34,942 bases of DNA, taken from NCBI GenBank assembly GCA_016938475.1, contig JAFGUP010000211.1, forward strand, positions 1 to 34,942. The letters run 5' to 3'. The position numbers were made by a program, and so were the translations under genes. Under the pieces are notes generated by a model that made no database searches, was not told the origin of the DNA, and was given only the letters and a program-made list of their open reading frames with translations. How positions within the stretch are numbered: position 1 is the stretch's first letter; each line of letters starts with the position of its first letter. Shown piece by piece: positions 7,961 to 16,341 of this stretch. The DNA is from Sphaerochaetaceae bacterium (GTDB lineage Bacteria; Spirochaetota; Spirochaetia; Sphaerochaetales; Sphaerochaetaceae).

Positions 7961-9052
7961 CTACTTGAATTCAGGTTCTGTCCAGCCGATGATCTCTGCC
8001 GCGGGGACGTCGACATTTGTGCTGTCAATAAGTGCCTGAGGAGTCCAGACGACACGTGGAAGCTCCTGACCACTGAGAATTCTCAGAGCGGATTCAACAG
8101 CTACCTGACCCTTGTAGTAGGGGAAAGAGTCGACAGTTGCGTCCATCTCACCCTTACGAATAGAGTCATACGCTTCTCCGATACCATCAACACCTACAAC
8201 CAGGATATCTTTTCGTGATTCATTGACCGCTTCCTGAACTCCCAGTGCCATCGTGTCATTGTTACAGAAAATAGCCTTGAGATCGGGATGCTTCTTGATC
8301 CAGATAGAAGCAAGGTCTTTTGCCTTCGCCCTGTCCCAGTCCGCATTCTGCTTCTCGACAATCTGTACATTCGGAGCATTTTCATTCATCCACGTCTCAA
8401 ACCCTTCAGTTCTCTGACGAGCTGCGAAAGCTTTGGGCATACCAATCACGATAGCGGTCTTTCCACGGTAACCGATCTTGTCGGCAATCCATGCTGCTGC
8501 AAGTTCTCCGTTTTCGATGGCTCTCGGCCCGACAAAATTCGGTGCAATATTGATGATGCCGTCATTGACGTTGATAACAGGAATGTTTGCCTTGACTGCA
8601 TCTTCAACACCGGGAATCAGGTTGCCGTCGGAGATAGGAGAGAGCAGCAGAGCTGTGTAGCGCTTGTTGACCATATCCTTGACAACAGCGAGCTGACCAA
8701 GTTCATCGCCCTCACCCTGTGCAGACCTCACATCAACTGAGATATCATAACCCCTGTCCTGCAACTTCTTCGCACCTACTTCCATTCCTTCCTTGAGTGT
8801 TCTCCAGTATTCATTTTCGAAAGCTTTTGCTACTGCACCGAGGCGGACAGAATCAGTAAACTCATCAATCGGGCCGAGCTCTGATCTCATTTCCTCGAAC
8901 GTATACCCATCAGCAGCGTCCGGATTGAACGGCTCATCCGGCATGAGCTTCACGGTGTACTTTGATTCAGGAGCGGGCTCCTGAGCTCCCTGTGCCATCA
9001 GAGGCAGTGACAGTACCATAACGATAAACAGTACAAGAATTCCCTTTTTCAT
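7961..9052 (-). CDS. CUT2 sugar-binding protein (allose/ribose type)
   Basis: A 363-residue exported protein of the periplasmic-binding-protein 4 type. Residues 1-20 form a signal peptide ending LPLMAQG with no lipobox cysteine, so it is probably a soluble periplasmic protein. After it comes an unusual stretch of about 40 residues before the first strand (VRLGAVAKAF). The C-terminal half (NADWDRAKAKDLASIWI, KAIFCNNDTMALGV, VVGVDGIGEA) resembles the D-allose protein AlsB and ribose-binding proteins. It captures a monosaccharide for the ATPase and permease that follow. AGGAGG precedes the ATG at ideal spacing, and the gene lies 17 bases after the isomerase gene. The exact sugar cannot be read from the sequence. 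Confidence 0.9.
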   Translation of the reverse strand: MKKGILVLFIVMVLSLPLMAQGAQEPAPESKYTVKLMPDEPFNPDAADGYTFEEMRSELGPIDEFTDSVRLGAVAKAFENEYWRTLKEGMEVGAKKLQDRGYDISVDVRSAQGEGDELGQLAVVKDMVNKRYTALLLSPISDGNLIPGVEDAVKANIPVINVNDGIINIAPNFVGPRAIENGELAAAWIADKIGYRGKTAIVIGMPKAFAARQRTEGFETWMNENAPNVQIVEKQNADWDRAKAKDLASIWIKKHPDLKAIFCNNDTMALGVQEAVNESRKDILVVGVDGIGEAYDSIRKGEMDATVDSFPYYKGQVAVESALRILSGQELPRVVWTPQALIDSTNVDVPAAEIIGWTEPEFK

Positions 9053-9069
9053 ATATTCCTCCTAGAATG

Positions 9070-9990
9070 TTATATCAAATGGTTCAGGACAAAACTCTGA
9101 CCAAATTGATTCTTACTCTCTGCAAGACCTTGTGCAATGGTATCCATGCCGATCTCGTCCAATCTATTCCAGATTCTATTGAACACTTTGATGTTCATTT
9201 CGGTTTCCCAATAGGGGTTCTCTCTAATCGGGAAGGTATCGAAATAGACAAGTCCCGAAAAGTTGAATTTCTTAAGATAGTAGAGAAACTCAAAGGTTTT
9301 CACCGGTGTGGCACTGCCGATTATCATACCGTCATCCATCAGACCATTCCCATCATTCAGATGCACTCCGAAGAGTTTCTCCTCCATAAGAGCAAGGGTC
9401 AGAGCGAAAGCGGGATTTTCATGTGCCATGAGAGAATGACAGTAATCAAGCGTCATTCCGATGTTATCTCTTGCCACCTGGTGAGCGGCATGGAGCGTCA
9501 CCCCGGTATTCGGCGTGATGGAATACGAGCGAGGTTCAAACGGCTTGTACTCGATACTGATTTTGATTCCCGGTTCATAGTCACACAGTTCCTGAAGAGA
9601 AGTGATCAGGCGCGACCAATGATTCTCATAATCTATCTGGAACGAGTAATCGTTTCCGTCAAACTCCAGCCAGATGGTAATGCTTTCTCCGCCGAGTTCC
9701 TTTACCGTATCGATGGCCGATTTTGCAAGCTCGATCGCTTTTCGGGTGTTATGTGCATCACCAAACTCTCCGTCCACAAAATCTTTCCGGAATCTGACAG
9801 CAACTCCACTGAAAGAAAAAGCCGCATCCGATATCATCTTTGCAATCTCTGAGTTCGAGTAGGCGGCAAAATGCTCAGGATAATTCAGCTCAATATCGGT
9901 CAGTCCATCAATAGCTCGCAAGTTCTGTATCACCTGCTCCAACGACTCTCCGCGTGATAAAAAAGAATTCATTCGTGTTGCGAACCTCAT
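9070..9990 (-). CDS. TIM-barrel sugar isomerase/epimerase (xylose isomerase-like)
   Basis: A 306-residue protein of the AP-endonuclease-2 / xylose-isomerase-like TIM-barrel superfamily. Probable metal-site residues at strand ends are Glu147 (ISIEYKPFEP), Asp182 and His185 (TLDYCHSLMA) and His210 (GVHLNDGN). Such enzymes isomerise or epimerise sugars or sugar phosphates with a divalent metal. The ATG at 9990 is preceded by AAAGGGG. A longer frame from a TTG at 10020 is rejected because that TTG overlaps the predicted -10 box. It is the first gene of the seven-gene operon, so it probably performs an early step on the imported sugar. I cannot name the substrate; an AlsE-like epimerase role is one possibility. 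Confidence 0.82.
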   Translation of the reverse strand: MRFATRMNSFLSRGESLEQVIQNLRAIDGLTDIELNYPEHFAAYSNSEIAKMISDAAFSFSGVAVRFRKDFVDGEFGDAHNTRKAIELAKSAIDTVKELGGESITIWLEFDGNDYSFQIDYENHWSRLITSLQELCDYEPGIKISIEYKPFEPRSYSITPNTGVTLHAAHQVARDNIGMTLDYCHSLMAHENPAFALTLALMEEKLFGVHLNDGNGLMDDGMIIGSATPVKTFEFLYYLKKFNFSGLVYFDTFPIRENPYWETEMNIKVFNRIWNRLDEIGMDTIAQGLAESKNQFGQSFVLNHLI

Positions 9991-10019
9991 ACGGAACCCC
10001 TTTGCTTCTTGATAATCCA

Positions 10020-10048
10020 ACTATAAGGTCGATTTCACAATTTGTCAA
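10020..10048 (-). promoter_or_regulatory. Near-consensus sigma-70 promoter of the seven-gene operon
   Basis: On the minus strand TTGACA (10048-10043) and TATAGT (10025-10020) are separated by exactly 17 bases. Very AT-rich DNA extends upstream to about 10135, which could act as an UP element. Transcription should begin near 10013, leaving a leader of about 23 bases with the ribosome site before the ATG at 9990. Such a strong promoter would need repression, presumably by the operon's DeoR protein. Confidence 0.8.
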
Positions 10049-10141
10049 ACTTTTTTATTTTTTTTCTTTTTATTTTATGTTTTAGTAGTAAATTCCAATT
10101 AACTTCCATTATTTTTAAAATATTTTCACTTACAACCACTT

Positions 10142-10708
10142 TTCATTCCTGCATGCTGCAGAGACATCCGGCAAGATGGTCGTATCACCTGCGGGGGCGC
10201 TCTGCGTCTCCTGATGACAGAAATGTGAAGTGATACCCGCTCACCGTGTACAATACATCCCTATTGACGAGTGATACCATGATGTTAGAGTGCTCGCAGG
10301 ACCTGTATAAGGTATCAGCCCACATTGCCACCATCGTGGCCAGTCTAACCCGCTGAATCTGCGTGGGAGAGAACGGATTCACGTCGCACAGGAAAGACCT
10401 GAAGACATGGAATCGAAATGTATCTACATCGGAGAAGAGAGAAACACTCAACGGGAAGACCCTGGATAAACGTATGGCTATCAGTATGTGGGGAAGGTCC
10501 TTGAAGATCTCAGGCATGAAGATGTGCTGTGCTGGGCTCAGCAGGAGAAAAAGACTTTCCCGCCACCCCTTTAAAGGAAATTTCTGGACCTCCGATACCG
10601 AATGGCTGGTTCTGAATTGCACCGCTCACACGAACCTGTCCTTTACAAATAAGCAAACCGGGAGTAGGTTTATACAGGAAGAGAGGCTACAGGGAGGTGT
10701 AACAGGCT
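10142..10708. other. Gene-poor region with coding-like remnants
   Basis: About 570 bases before the histidine kinase gene hold no convincing intact gene. Open frames exist on both strands (minus 10185-10622; plus from about 10273) but lack ribosome sites and recognisable motifs. One plus-strand stretch, about 10471-10572, reads as a protein-like tail (YGYQYVGKVLEDLRHEDVL, then WAQQEKKTF, then a stop) and is preceded by a stop codon, as expected of a decayed gene. I do not recognise the family. Bases 10639-10663 resemble 2438-2462. Confidence 0.4.
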
Positions 10709-12541
10709 ATGCTTCAGAGAATTGCGTTCAGACACCGTCTGTTCATCACCTACTCACTCTCGATCGTGTTTCTCCTTATTCTCCTTGCTCTCTTCTTCTA
10801 CCGCTACAGTGTTTCACTGTTCGAGAATTCCTCGATCGAAAGCACCGATACCCTTTCAGCGCGAATGAGTGACCAGCTGGACAGTCTGTTCAAACCGATG
10901 GACTTCATCGCCAACGATCTTCTGTCCGACAGTTCCTTCAAGACTGCTTTACTGGTATTGGATACGCTTGACAGGGAAGATGTGAACAATGCGCGTTTCA
11001 CCGCGGAAGCGGAGCAGAACATCAGAAAACAACTCTATTCGTATTCGATCTTCAAGAACTTCTACGCAGTCACCGTCTTCAATGCACAGGATGATTTTTT
11101 CACGAGCAACTTCATAGAACACATTGCCGTCAACTCAGCCGAAGGACTGTTTACCTCGATCCCCTGGAAGGAGGAAGCTGAAGCGGCACGGGGCAGCATG
11201 ATCACCACACCCGTCATGACCGATCCGGCCGACCCGCAGGGAAGGCGTGAGATATTCGGACGATCACGTGTCGTGCCGGGGGGTGAGAGAGATATCGGCA
11301 TCATCAGCGTCTCCTACACCCGTGATGTACTGGATAGACTGTTCGACCTCCCGCTGTCCCCTGACATCACCCTGTACGCCATTCTCCCCTCCGGACAGCC
11401 GCTGTACCCGTATGAAGGAATCAGCGAAAGTCTTCAGGACTACTACTTTACCTACAGTAATCAAAGCGAGGAACCCTTCGAGAAGAACCCGGTGACCGGT
11501 GAGAGGGAATACATCTCTTCGTCTACAAGCGCGTACACCGGAATAACGGTCCTGGCCGTAGCCAACAGGGATATCCTGATTTCCCCACTTGATTACACCA
11601 GGGGGATCATACTTTCAATCGGTGTACTGATCATCCTCTTCTCCCTCGCCTACAACACCATCGCCACCCGTGTGGTGATCAAACCCCTTCGCCTCATCCA
11701 GGAACGGATAGAAGAAACCGAAGTCAACAATCTTGCAGAGGGCGAGGAACTCGTACACGAGAACGACGAGATCGTTGCCCTTGACCGCTCCTTTCTCCAT
11801 CTCAAGGAACGTCTGGCTCAGTCGATCACCCGGGAGATCGATTCGCGAGGCCTGTGGCTACAGGCCCGCTACGATTCCCTCCAGTCGCAGGTGAATCCCC
11901 ATTTTATCAATAACATCCTCACCGTGATCGCCGGCAAAGCGATAGAGATCGGGAACCACGATATCGGAGAGATCTGTGACGGAGTGTCCCGCATGCTCAG
12001 CTACTCGACACAGACCAGAGTGCCCTATGCTCCCCTGTCCCTCGAGGCAGAACACCTGGCGACCTACCTCTACCTGATGAAGCAGCGGCTCGAAGAGAGA
12101 CTCGAGTACACCATCGATATCGAGGATGCGATACTGACTGCCCACACCCCGCGGATCATATTCCAGCCGATCGCGGAGAACTCGATAGCCCATGGATACA
12201 ACAACACCCTCAGAACGATGCACCTCTCGGTGAAGGGGGAAGTGAGGGGCTCTGCCTGGCAGGTGACGATCACCGATGACGGTGAAGGGTTCAGTGAGGA
12301 GAGTCTGAAAACCCTGGAACAGAGGGTGGAACAGATCGACAGCTCACCCGAGCGCTCTGTCCTGATCGAAGGACTCAGTCTCGGAGGGACCGGGCTGATC
12401 AACACCTATGCCAGACTCCACCTCTTCTATGGTGAAGCACTGATCTGGGATGTCGGCAATAATCGTGAGGGCGGAGCACGCATCACCCTGGGAGGACCAC
12501 TTGATTATGAATACAGCACCGTTTTCGATCCTTCTCGTTGA
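10709..12541 (+). CDS. Sensor histidine kinase of the YesM type
   Basis: A 610-residue membrane kinase. A transmembrane helix at about 11-30 and a second at about 298-317 flank an extracytoplasmic sensor region of some 265 residues. A HAMP-like segment follows. The phosphoacceptor motif is QSQVNPHFINN with His398, typical of the His_kinase/LytS-YesM group. The ATPase domain shows FQPIAENSIAHGY (N box) and TITDDGEGFSEE (G1), then LGGTGL. It should sense an extracellular carbohydrate-related signal and phosphorylate the regulator encoded next. GGGAGG lies upstream of the ATG. The gene overlaps the regulator gene by 35 bases, and a CUT1 transporter follows, which fits the common YesMN-plus-transporter arrangement. 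Confidence 0.92.
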   Translation: MLQRIAFRHRLFITYSLSIVFLLILLALFFYRYSVSLFENSSIESTDTLSARMSDQLDSLFKPMDFIANDLLSDSSFKTALLVLDTLDREDVNNARFTAEAEQNIRKQLYSYSIFKNFYAVTVFNAQDDFFTSNFIEHIAVNSAEGLFTSIPWKEEAEAARGSMITTPVMTDPADPQGRREIFGRSRVVPGGERDIGIISVSYTRDVLDRLFDLPLSPDITLYAILPSGQPLYPYEGISESLQDYYFTYSNQSEEPFEKNPVTGEREYISSSTSAYTGITVLAVANRDILISPLDYTRGIILSIGVLIILFSLAYNTIATRVVIKPLRLIQERIEETEVNNLAEGEELVHENDEIVALDRSFLHLKERLAQSITREIDSRGLWLQARYDSLQSQVNPHFINNILTVIAGKAIEIGNHDIGEICDGVSRMLSYSTQTRVPYAPLSLEAEHLATYLYLMKQRLEERLEYTIDIEDAILTAHTPRIIFQPIAENSIAHGYNNTLRTMHLSVKGEVRGSAWQVTITDDGEGFSEESLKTLEQRVEQIDSSPERSVLIEGLSLGGTGLINTYARLHLFYGEALIWDVGNNREGGARITLGGPLDYEYSTVFDPSR

Positions 12542-14006
12542 TGACGAACCCGCGGTAGTCCGTCACCTGAAATCTCTCATCCTCCACTGCTGTGAGCAGT
12601 ATGAGGTAGCAGAAGTGGCCTCGAACGGCCTTGATGCACTTGCCTATGTGCGCTCCCATCCGGTCGATCTGGTCATCACCGATATCAAGATGCCCGTGAT
12701 GGGCGGTGTGCAGCTTGCCCACGCACTGCATGAGAAGGACCCTCAGCTGCCGGTTATCATCGTCAGCGGGTATCAGGAGTTCGAGTACGTACGCCAGGTA
12801 CTGGACACCGGAGTCATCGAGTATCTGATCAAGCCGGTGAATATCACGCAGCTTCGTCGCCTCTTCGACACTCTATCTTTCCAGCTGGAGAGACGAAGAA
12901 GAGAAAGAACGCTCCAAACGCTCATGGCCGCAATCAACGGGATACTGCCACAGGACACGGGGATGCGCTATCATCTTGCCGTCCATCGCTACGCTGATAT
13001 CCCATCCCGTTTCACAGCCCACGAGAAACGGGATGCTCCCGTCTGTGAACGGGAGTTCTACATCCTCCCCGGCAGAGACGGTCACGAGAAAATCTACCTC
13101 GCACAGGAATCAACGGTACCCCGTTCTGCCTTCACCACACAGGTGTCCAACATGACAGAACCTCGGAAATCGAAGGCAAGCGTCCTTCTCACCTCGGTTC
13201 ACAGCGTCTCCCTTGGAAACCTGCGGGACACGACAGGACAGCTCACGAAGGCCCTCGACAGGTTGATGAGTCCCGAAAGTCACCTGCAGCTCTTCTCAGA
13301 CCAGATTCCCCCGCCTGCAGAGGAAACTCATGACAGTGAACGCTCACACCACTTCGCATCCCTCCTGTTCATGTCCTTCCGGAGAGAGGTTCAGGAAAGC
13401 CCCTCACACCCTCTCATAGAACAGTGGAAGGAACGTAAGAGCCCGATGATCACCATCGAATCAGAGCTGCGGCATGCTTTCCTGACCTTCTTTGAACGGC
13501 ATAGCCGTGTACTCAGTGACGGAGACATCGAATGGTATCTCGACCAGATCATGGCAGAGGCCTCAACATGGGAGGGCCTCGAAGGTTCTCTTACCCGTGT
13601 CCTCGAACACCTGATCCATCACGAAGAACAGGATAGAGAGGAACCTGACATCCCCGTCCTCTTCAGTGAAATTTGTTCATGGATCGATCATCAGTATCGT
13701 CATGAGATGAGCCTCTCGGAGGTTGCGGGTATGTTCCGGGTATCCAATTCCTACCTGAGCAAACTTTTTAGGCGTCACCTCGACACCTCCTTCACCGAAT
13801 ACCTCACTCTCAGACGTATCGAAGCAGCAAAGCAGATCATCTCGGAACACCCCGAGCTCCCGTTCAAGGATGTCTGCGTTCAGGTGGGCTATCCCGATCC
13901 ATACTATTTCTCCCGGGTGTTCAAAAACGTTGAAGGTATTCCCCCGAAAGAGTTTGCGAACAGGATCATGGAGCAGGATACGAGTGACCAGAAGGATAAA
14001 ACGTAG
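12507..14006 (+). CDS. Response regulator with AraC-type DNA-binding domain (YesN type)
   Basis: A 499-residue regulator. The receiver domain (about 1-125) has the acidic pair in ILLVDDEPAVV, the phosphorylation site Asp59 (DLVITDIKMPVMGG) and the conserved Lys in YLIKPVN. A long middle region of about 270 residues has no motif I recognise. The C-terminal AraC domain (about 395-495) contains MSLSEVAGMFRVSNSYLSKL and VCVQVGYPDPYYFSRVFK. The ATG at 12507 has GGGAGG upstream and starts directly with the receiver fold; the in-frame ATG at 12450 would add an unlikely tail. It probably activates the transporter genes that start 93 bases downstream. Confidence 0.92.
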   Translation: MNTAPFSILLVDDEPAVVRHLKSLILHCCEQYEVAEVASNGLDALAYVRSHPVDLVITDIKMPVMGGVQLAHALHEKDPQLPVIIVSGYQEFEYVRQVLDTGVIEYLIKPVNITQLRRLFDTLSFQLERRRRERTLQTLMAAINGILPQDTGMRYHLAVHRYADIPSRFTAHEKRDAPVCEREFYILPGRDGHEKIYLAQESTVPRSAFTTQVSNMTEPRKSKASVLLTSVHSVSLGNLRDTTGQLTKALDRLMSPESHLQLFSDQIPPPAEETHDSERSHHFASLLFMSFRREVQESPSHPLIEQWKERKSPMITIESELRHAFLTFFERHSRVLSDGDIEWYLDQIMAEASTWEGLEGSLTRVLEHLIHHEEQDREEPDIPVLFSEICSWIDHQYRHEMSLSEVAGMFRVSNSYLSKLFRRHLDTSFTEYLTLRRIEAAKQIISEHPELPFKDVCVQVGYPDPYYFSRVFKNVEGIPPKEFANRIMEQDTSDQKDKT

Positions 14007-14058
14007 GGCCCGATTGTCCATGTAGGTCTCCGTTGAGCGATGCTACGATTGTGGCACA

Positions 14059-14084
14059 GAGGAGCTGCTGGCAGCAGCTTCCTC
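14059..14084 (+). promoter_or_regulatory. Hairpin just upstream of a binding-protein gene
   Basis: GAGGAGCTGCT and AGCAGCTTCCTC form a stem with one bulged base and a 3-base loop (14059-14084), ending shortly before the ribosome site AAGGAGG of the gene at 14100. No T run follows. It could limit read-through from the two-component genes or protect the downstream message. Confidence 0.5.
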
Positions 14085-14099
14085 ACTAAGGAGGACACT

Positions 14100-15410
14100 A
14101 TGAAACGAACAGTACTGATTGCTCTGGCCTTTGTGCTCATCGCCATGGTCGCAGTGCAGGCAGCAGGAAAAAGTGAAGGGTCAGGAGACGCATCCGATCC
14201 GTCACAGCAGCAGAAGATCGTATGGCTCCATTTTGCCAATGATGTGCAGCAGAAGGGCCTTGATGCAGTGGTCGAAGCCTTCGAGGCACAACACGGCATC
14301 GATGTCGAGATCGAATTCAGACCCGGCGGACCCGAAGGGGAGAACCTCGTGAAGACGCGTATCGCGGCCAACGACATGCCTGACGTGCTTTCGTACAATT
14401 CAGGCTCGCTGTTCCAGGTGCTGAACCTCGAGAAGAACTTTGTGGACCTCTCGAATGAACCTCTTGCCGACAGGCTCCTTGAATCATTCAAGGCAACGGT
14501 CACCGACGGCAAGGGAGGTGTGTACGGGGTTCCCTACCAGCCGATTCCGGCGGGAGGAATCATCTATAACAAGAGAGTCTATGAAGAACTCGGCCTCTCC
14601 ATCCCGCTTACCTGGGCACAGTTCATCCGAAACAGCGAGATCATCAAGGCTGCCGGTCTGGTACCCGTTATCGCTTCATACAAGGATGACTGGACTGCTC
14701 AGCTTCTGATCCTTGCCGACTACTTCAACGTGGAGGCATCAAACCCCGATTTTGCCGAGCAGTACACGGCAAACGAAGCTAAGTTCGCCGACACCCCGGC
14801 GGCTCTCAGAGGATTCGAAAAGATTCAGGAGGTCTACGAGAAGGGCCTGATCAACAAGGAGCCCATGGCTACCACCTATGACAATGCGATGGAAATGGTC
14901 GCCCTCGGTCAGGGAGTGCACTATCCCATGGCGACGTGGGTACTGGCAGGTATCAACGAGAAGTTCCCCGAGTATATCGATGACATCGGTTTCTTCGCAC
15001 TTCCCGGCGACTCAGCCGATAAGAACGGGGCAACTCTATGGATGCCGAACAATATCAGCATCGCAAAGACCACGAAGAATCTGGAGGCGGCCAAGCTGTT
15101 TGTAGATTTCGTCGTCAGTGATGAAGGACTCGCTGCACTGATGAGCGCAGGAGCTCCCGACGGCACCTTCGCTGTCAAGGGTGCGAAACTCCCCGATACC
15201 GTATTCCCTGCGGTCAAGGATGTGCTTCGGTATGTGGATGAAGACCGCACTGCAGCGGCCCTTGAGTTCCTCTCTCCCATCAAGGGACCGAACCTGCCAC
15301 AGATCTGTGTGCAGGCAGGACTCTCCCTGAAGACTCCCCTGGAGTGTGCTCTCGAATACGACAGAGATGTCGAGAAACAGGCGAAGCAGCTGATGCTTCC
15401 CGGATGGTAA
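14100..15410 (+). CDS. CUT1 extracellular sugar-binding protein
   Basis: A 436-residue binding protein of the MalE/UgpB (SBP 1) family. The signal peptide is MKRTVLIALAFVLIAMVAV followed by QAAGKSEG, without a lipobox cysteine. The mature part has a typical lobe start (VWLHFANDVQQKGLDAVVEA), the YGVPYQPIPAGGIIYNK segment and ATWVLAGINE. The start at 14100 has AAGGAGG at ideal spacing; a frame opening at 14040 is not supported. It delivers an oligosaccharide to the permeases encoded next. Its position after a YesMN pair suggests induction by an extracellular glycan fragment. The ligand is not deducible. Confidence 0.92.
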   Translation: MKRTVLIALAFVLIAMVAVQAAGKSEGSGDASDPSQQQKIVWLHFANDVQQKGLDAVVEAFEAQHGIDVEIEFRPGGPEGENLVKTRIAANDMPDVLSYNSGSLFQVLNLEKNFVDLSNEPLADRLLESFKATVTDGKGGVYGVPYQPIPAGGIIYNKRVYEELGLSIPLTWAQFIRNSEIIKAAGLVPVIASYKDDWTAQLLILADYFNVEASNPDFAEQYTANEAKFADTPAALRGFEKIQEVYEKGLINKEPMATTYDNAMEMVALGQGVHYPMATWVLAGINEKFPEYIDDIGFFALPGDSADKNGATLWMPNNISIAKTTKNLEAAKLFVDFVVSDEGLAALMSAGAPDGTFAVKGAKLPDTVFPAVKDVLRYVDEDRTAAALEFLSPIKGPNLPQICVQAGLSLKTPLECALEYDRDVEKQAKQLMLPGW

Positions 15411-15429
15411 ACACAGGAACCACATACAC

Positions 15430-15454
15430 GGTGCCGCACAGACAGTGCGGCACC
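15430..15454 (+). promoter_or_regulatory. Intercistronic hairpin after the CUT1 binding-protein gene
   Basis: A perfect 10-base stem (GGTGCCGCAC and its complement) with loop AGACA starts 20 bases after the stop at 15410. Only a weak pyrimidine stretch follows (CGTTTCTTCG). It sits before the permease ribosome site and would favour a stable binding-protein message with reduced permease expression. Confidence 0.7.
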
Positions 15455-15474
15455 CGTTTCTTCGGGAGTACTCA

Positions 15475-16341
15475 ATGTCTAAATCAGTCCAATCGCTTTA
15501 TACCTATACCTTTCTTCTTCCGGCGGGGGTCATCTATGCCCTGTTCTTCCTCGCTCCGACGTTTCTTTCATTCTTCTACTCTCTGACGATCTGGACACTC
15601 AGTGAGTGGCGGTTCACCGGTCTGGATAACTTCGCGATCTTTCTCAGTGAACCCTCGCTCGTGATCGGATTCAGGAACACCCTGGTCTATGCTACCGTAA
15701 GTGCCTCGCTGAAGGTCGTTCTGGGCTTCCTGCTTGCCGCCTTCCTCACCTCAGAACTGAGAACCAAAGGATTTCTGAGGTCTCTCATCTACTTTCCGAA
15801 CATCGTAAGCACGATAGCGGTCGGCATCATGTTCAGCAGTTTTCTTCACCCTTCAAAAGGTATCGTCAATGTCCTGCTTGCGCTGATCGGTATCGACGGA
15901 CCTGACTGGCTCGGCAATCCGAGCATCGCACTGCTTTCGGTCGCTCTGGTGGATGTGTGGAAGGGAGTGGGTATCGCGATGGTGATCTTCATCGCAGGGA
16001 TCCAGGCGATCGACCGTCAGTACTATGAGGCGGCACGTATCGACGGTGCCTCCTCCTTTGACGCACTGCGCCATATCACATTGCCGCTCAGCCGATCCTC
16101 GATGAACACGGTCATCATGCTCGCCTTCATCGGAGGTCTGCGCTCGTTCGACCTGATCTGGGTCATGACGAAGGGTGGACCCGGGTTCACCACGGATCTG
16201 GTGGCCTCGATCATCTACAAGCAGTTCCAGGGAGGGTTCTACGGCATCGCGACTGCAGGGAACGTTATTCTGTTCCTCATCGTTTCAGCCTTCGCCATTC
16301 CCTTGTACCGTATCATCACAAAGAAGGAGGTGGATCTGTGA
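15475..16341 (+). CDS. CUT1 sugar ABC transporter permease (MalF/UgpA type)
   Basis: A 288-residue membrane protein with six predicted helices, the first at about residues 13-35 (LLPAGVIYALFFLAPTFLSF). The EAA coupling loop is clear: YYEAARIDGASSFDALRHIT, followed by LPLSRSS. It pairs with the permease encoded next to form the channel. The ATG at 15475 follows GGGAG; an upstream in-frame ATG at 15445 lies inside the preceding hairpin and is unlikely. Its stop overlaps the GTG start of the next gene. Confidence 0.92.
   Translation: MSKSVQSLYTYTFLLPAGVIYALFFLAPTFLSFFYSLTIWTLSEWRFTGLDNFAIFLSEPSLVIGFRNTLVYATVSASLKVVLGFLLAAFLTSELRTKGFLRSLIYFPNIVSTIAVGIMFSSFLHPSKGIVNVLLALIGIDGPDWLGNPSIALLSVALVDVWKGVGIAMVIFIAGIQAIDRQYYEAARIDGASSFDALRHITLPLSRSSMNTVIMLAFIGGLRSFDLIWVMTKGGPGFTTDLVASIIYKQFQGGFYGIATAGNVILFLIVSAFAIPLYRIITKKEVDL

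Noticed and set aside
9991-10020. Upstream TTG start for the TIM-barrel gene
   Set aside because: It overlaps the -10 box of a near-consensus promoter and lacks a ribosome site, whereas the ATG at 9990 has one.
10185-10622. 145-codon minus-strand open frame before the histidine kinase gene
   Set aside because: No ribosome site, no recognisable domain, and the composition does not look protein-like. It is treated as part of a decayed region.
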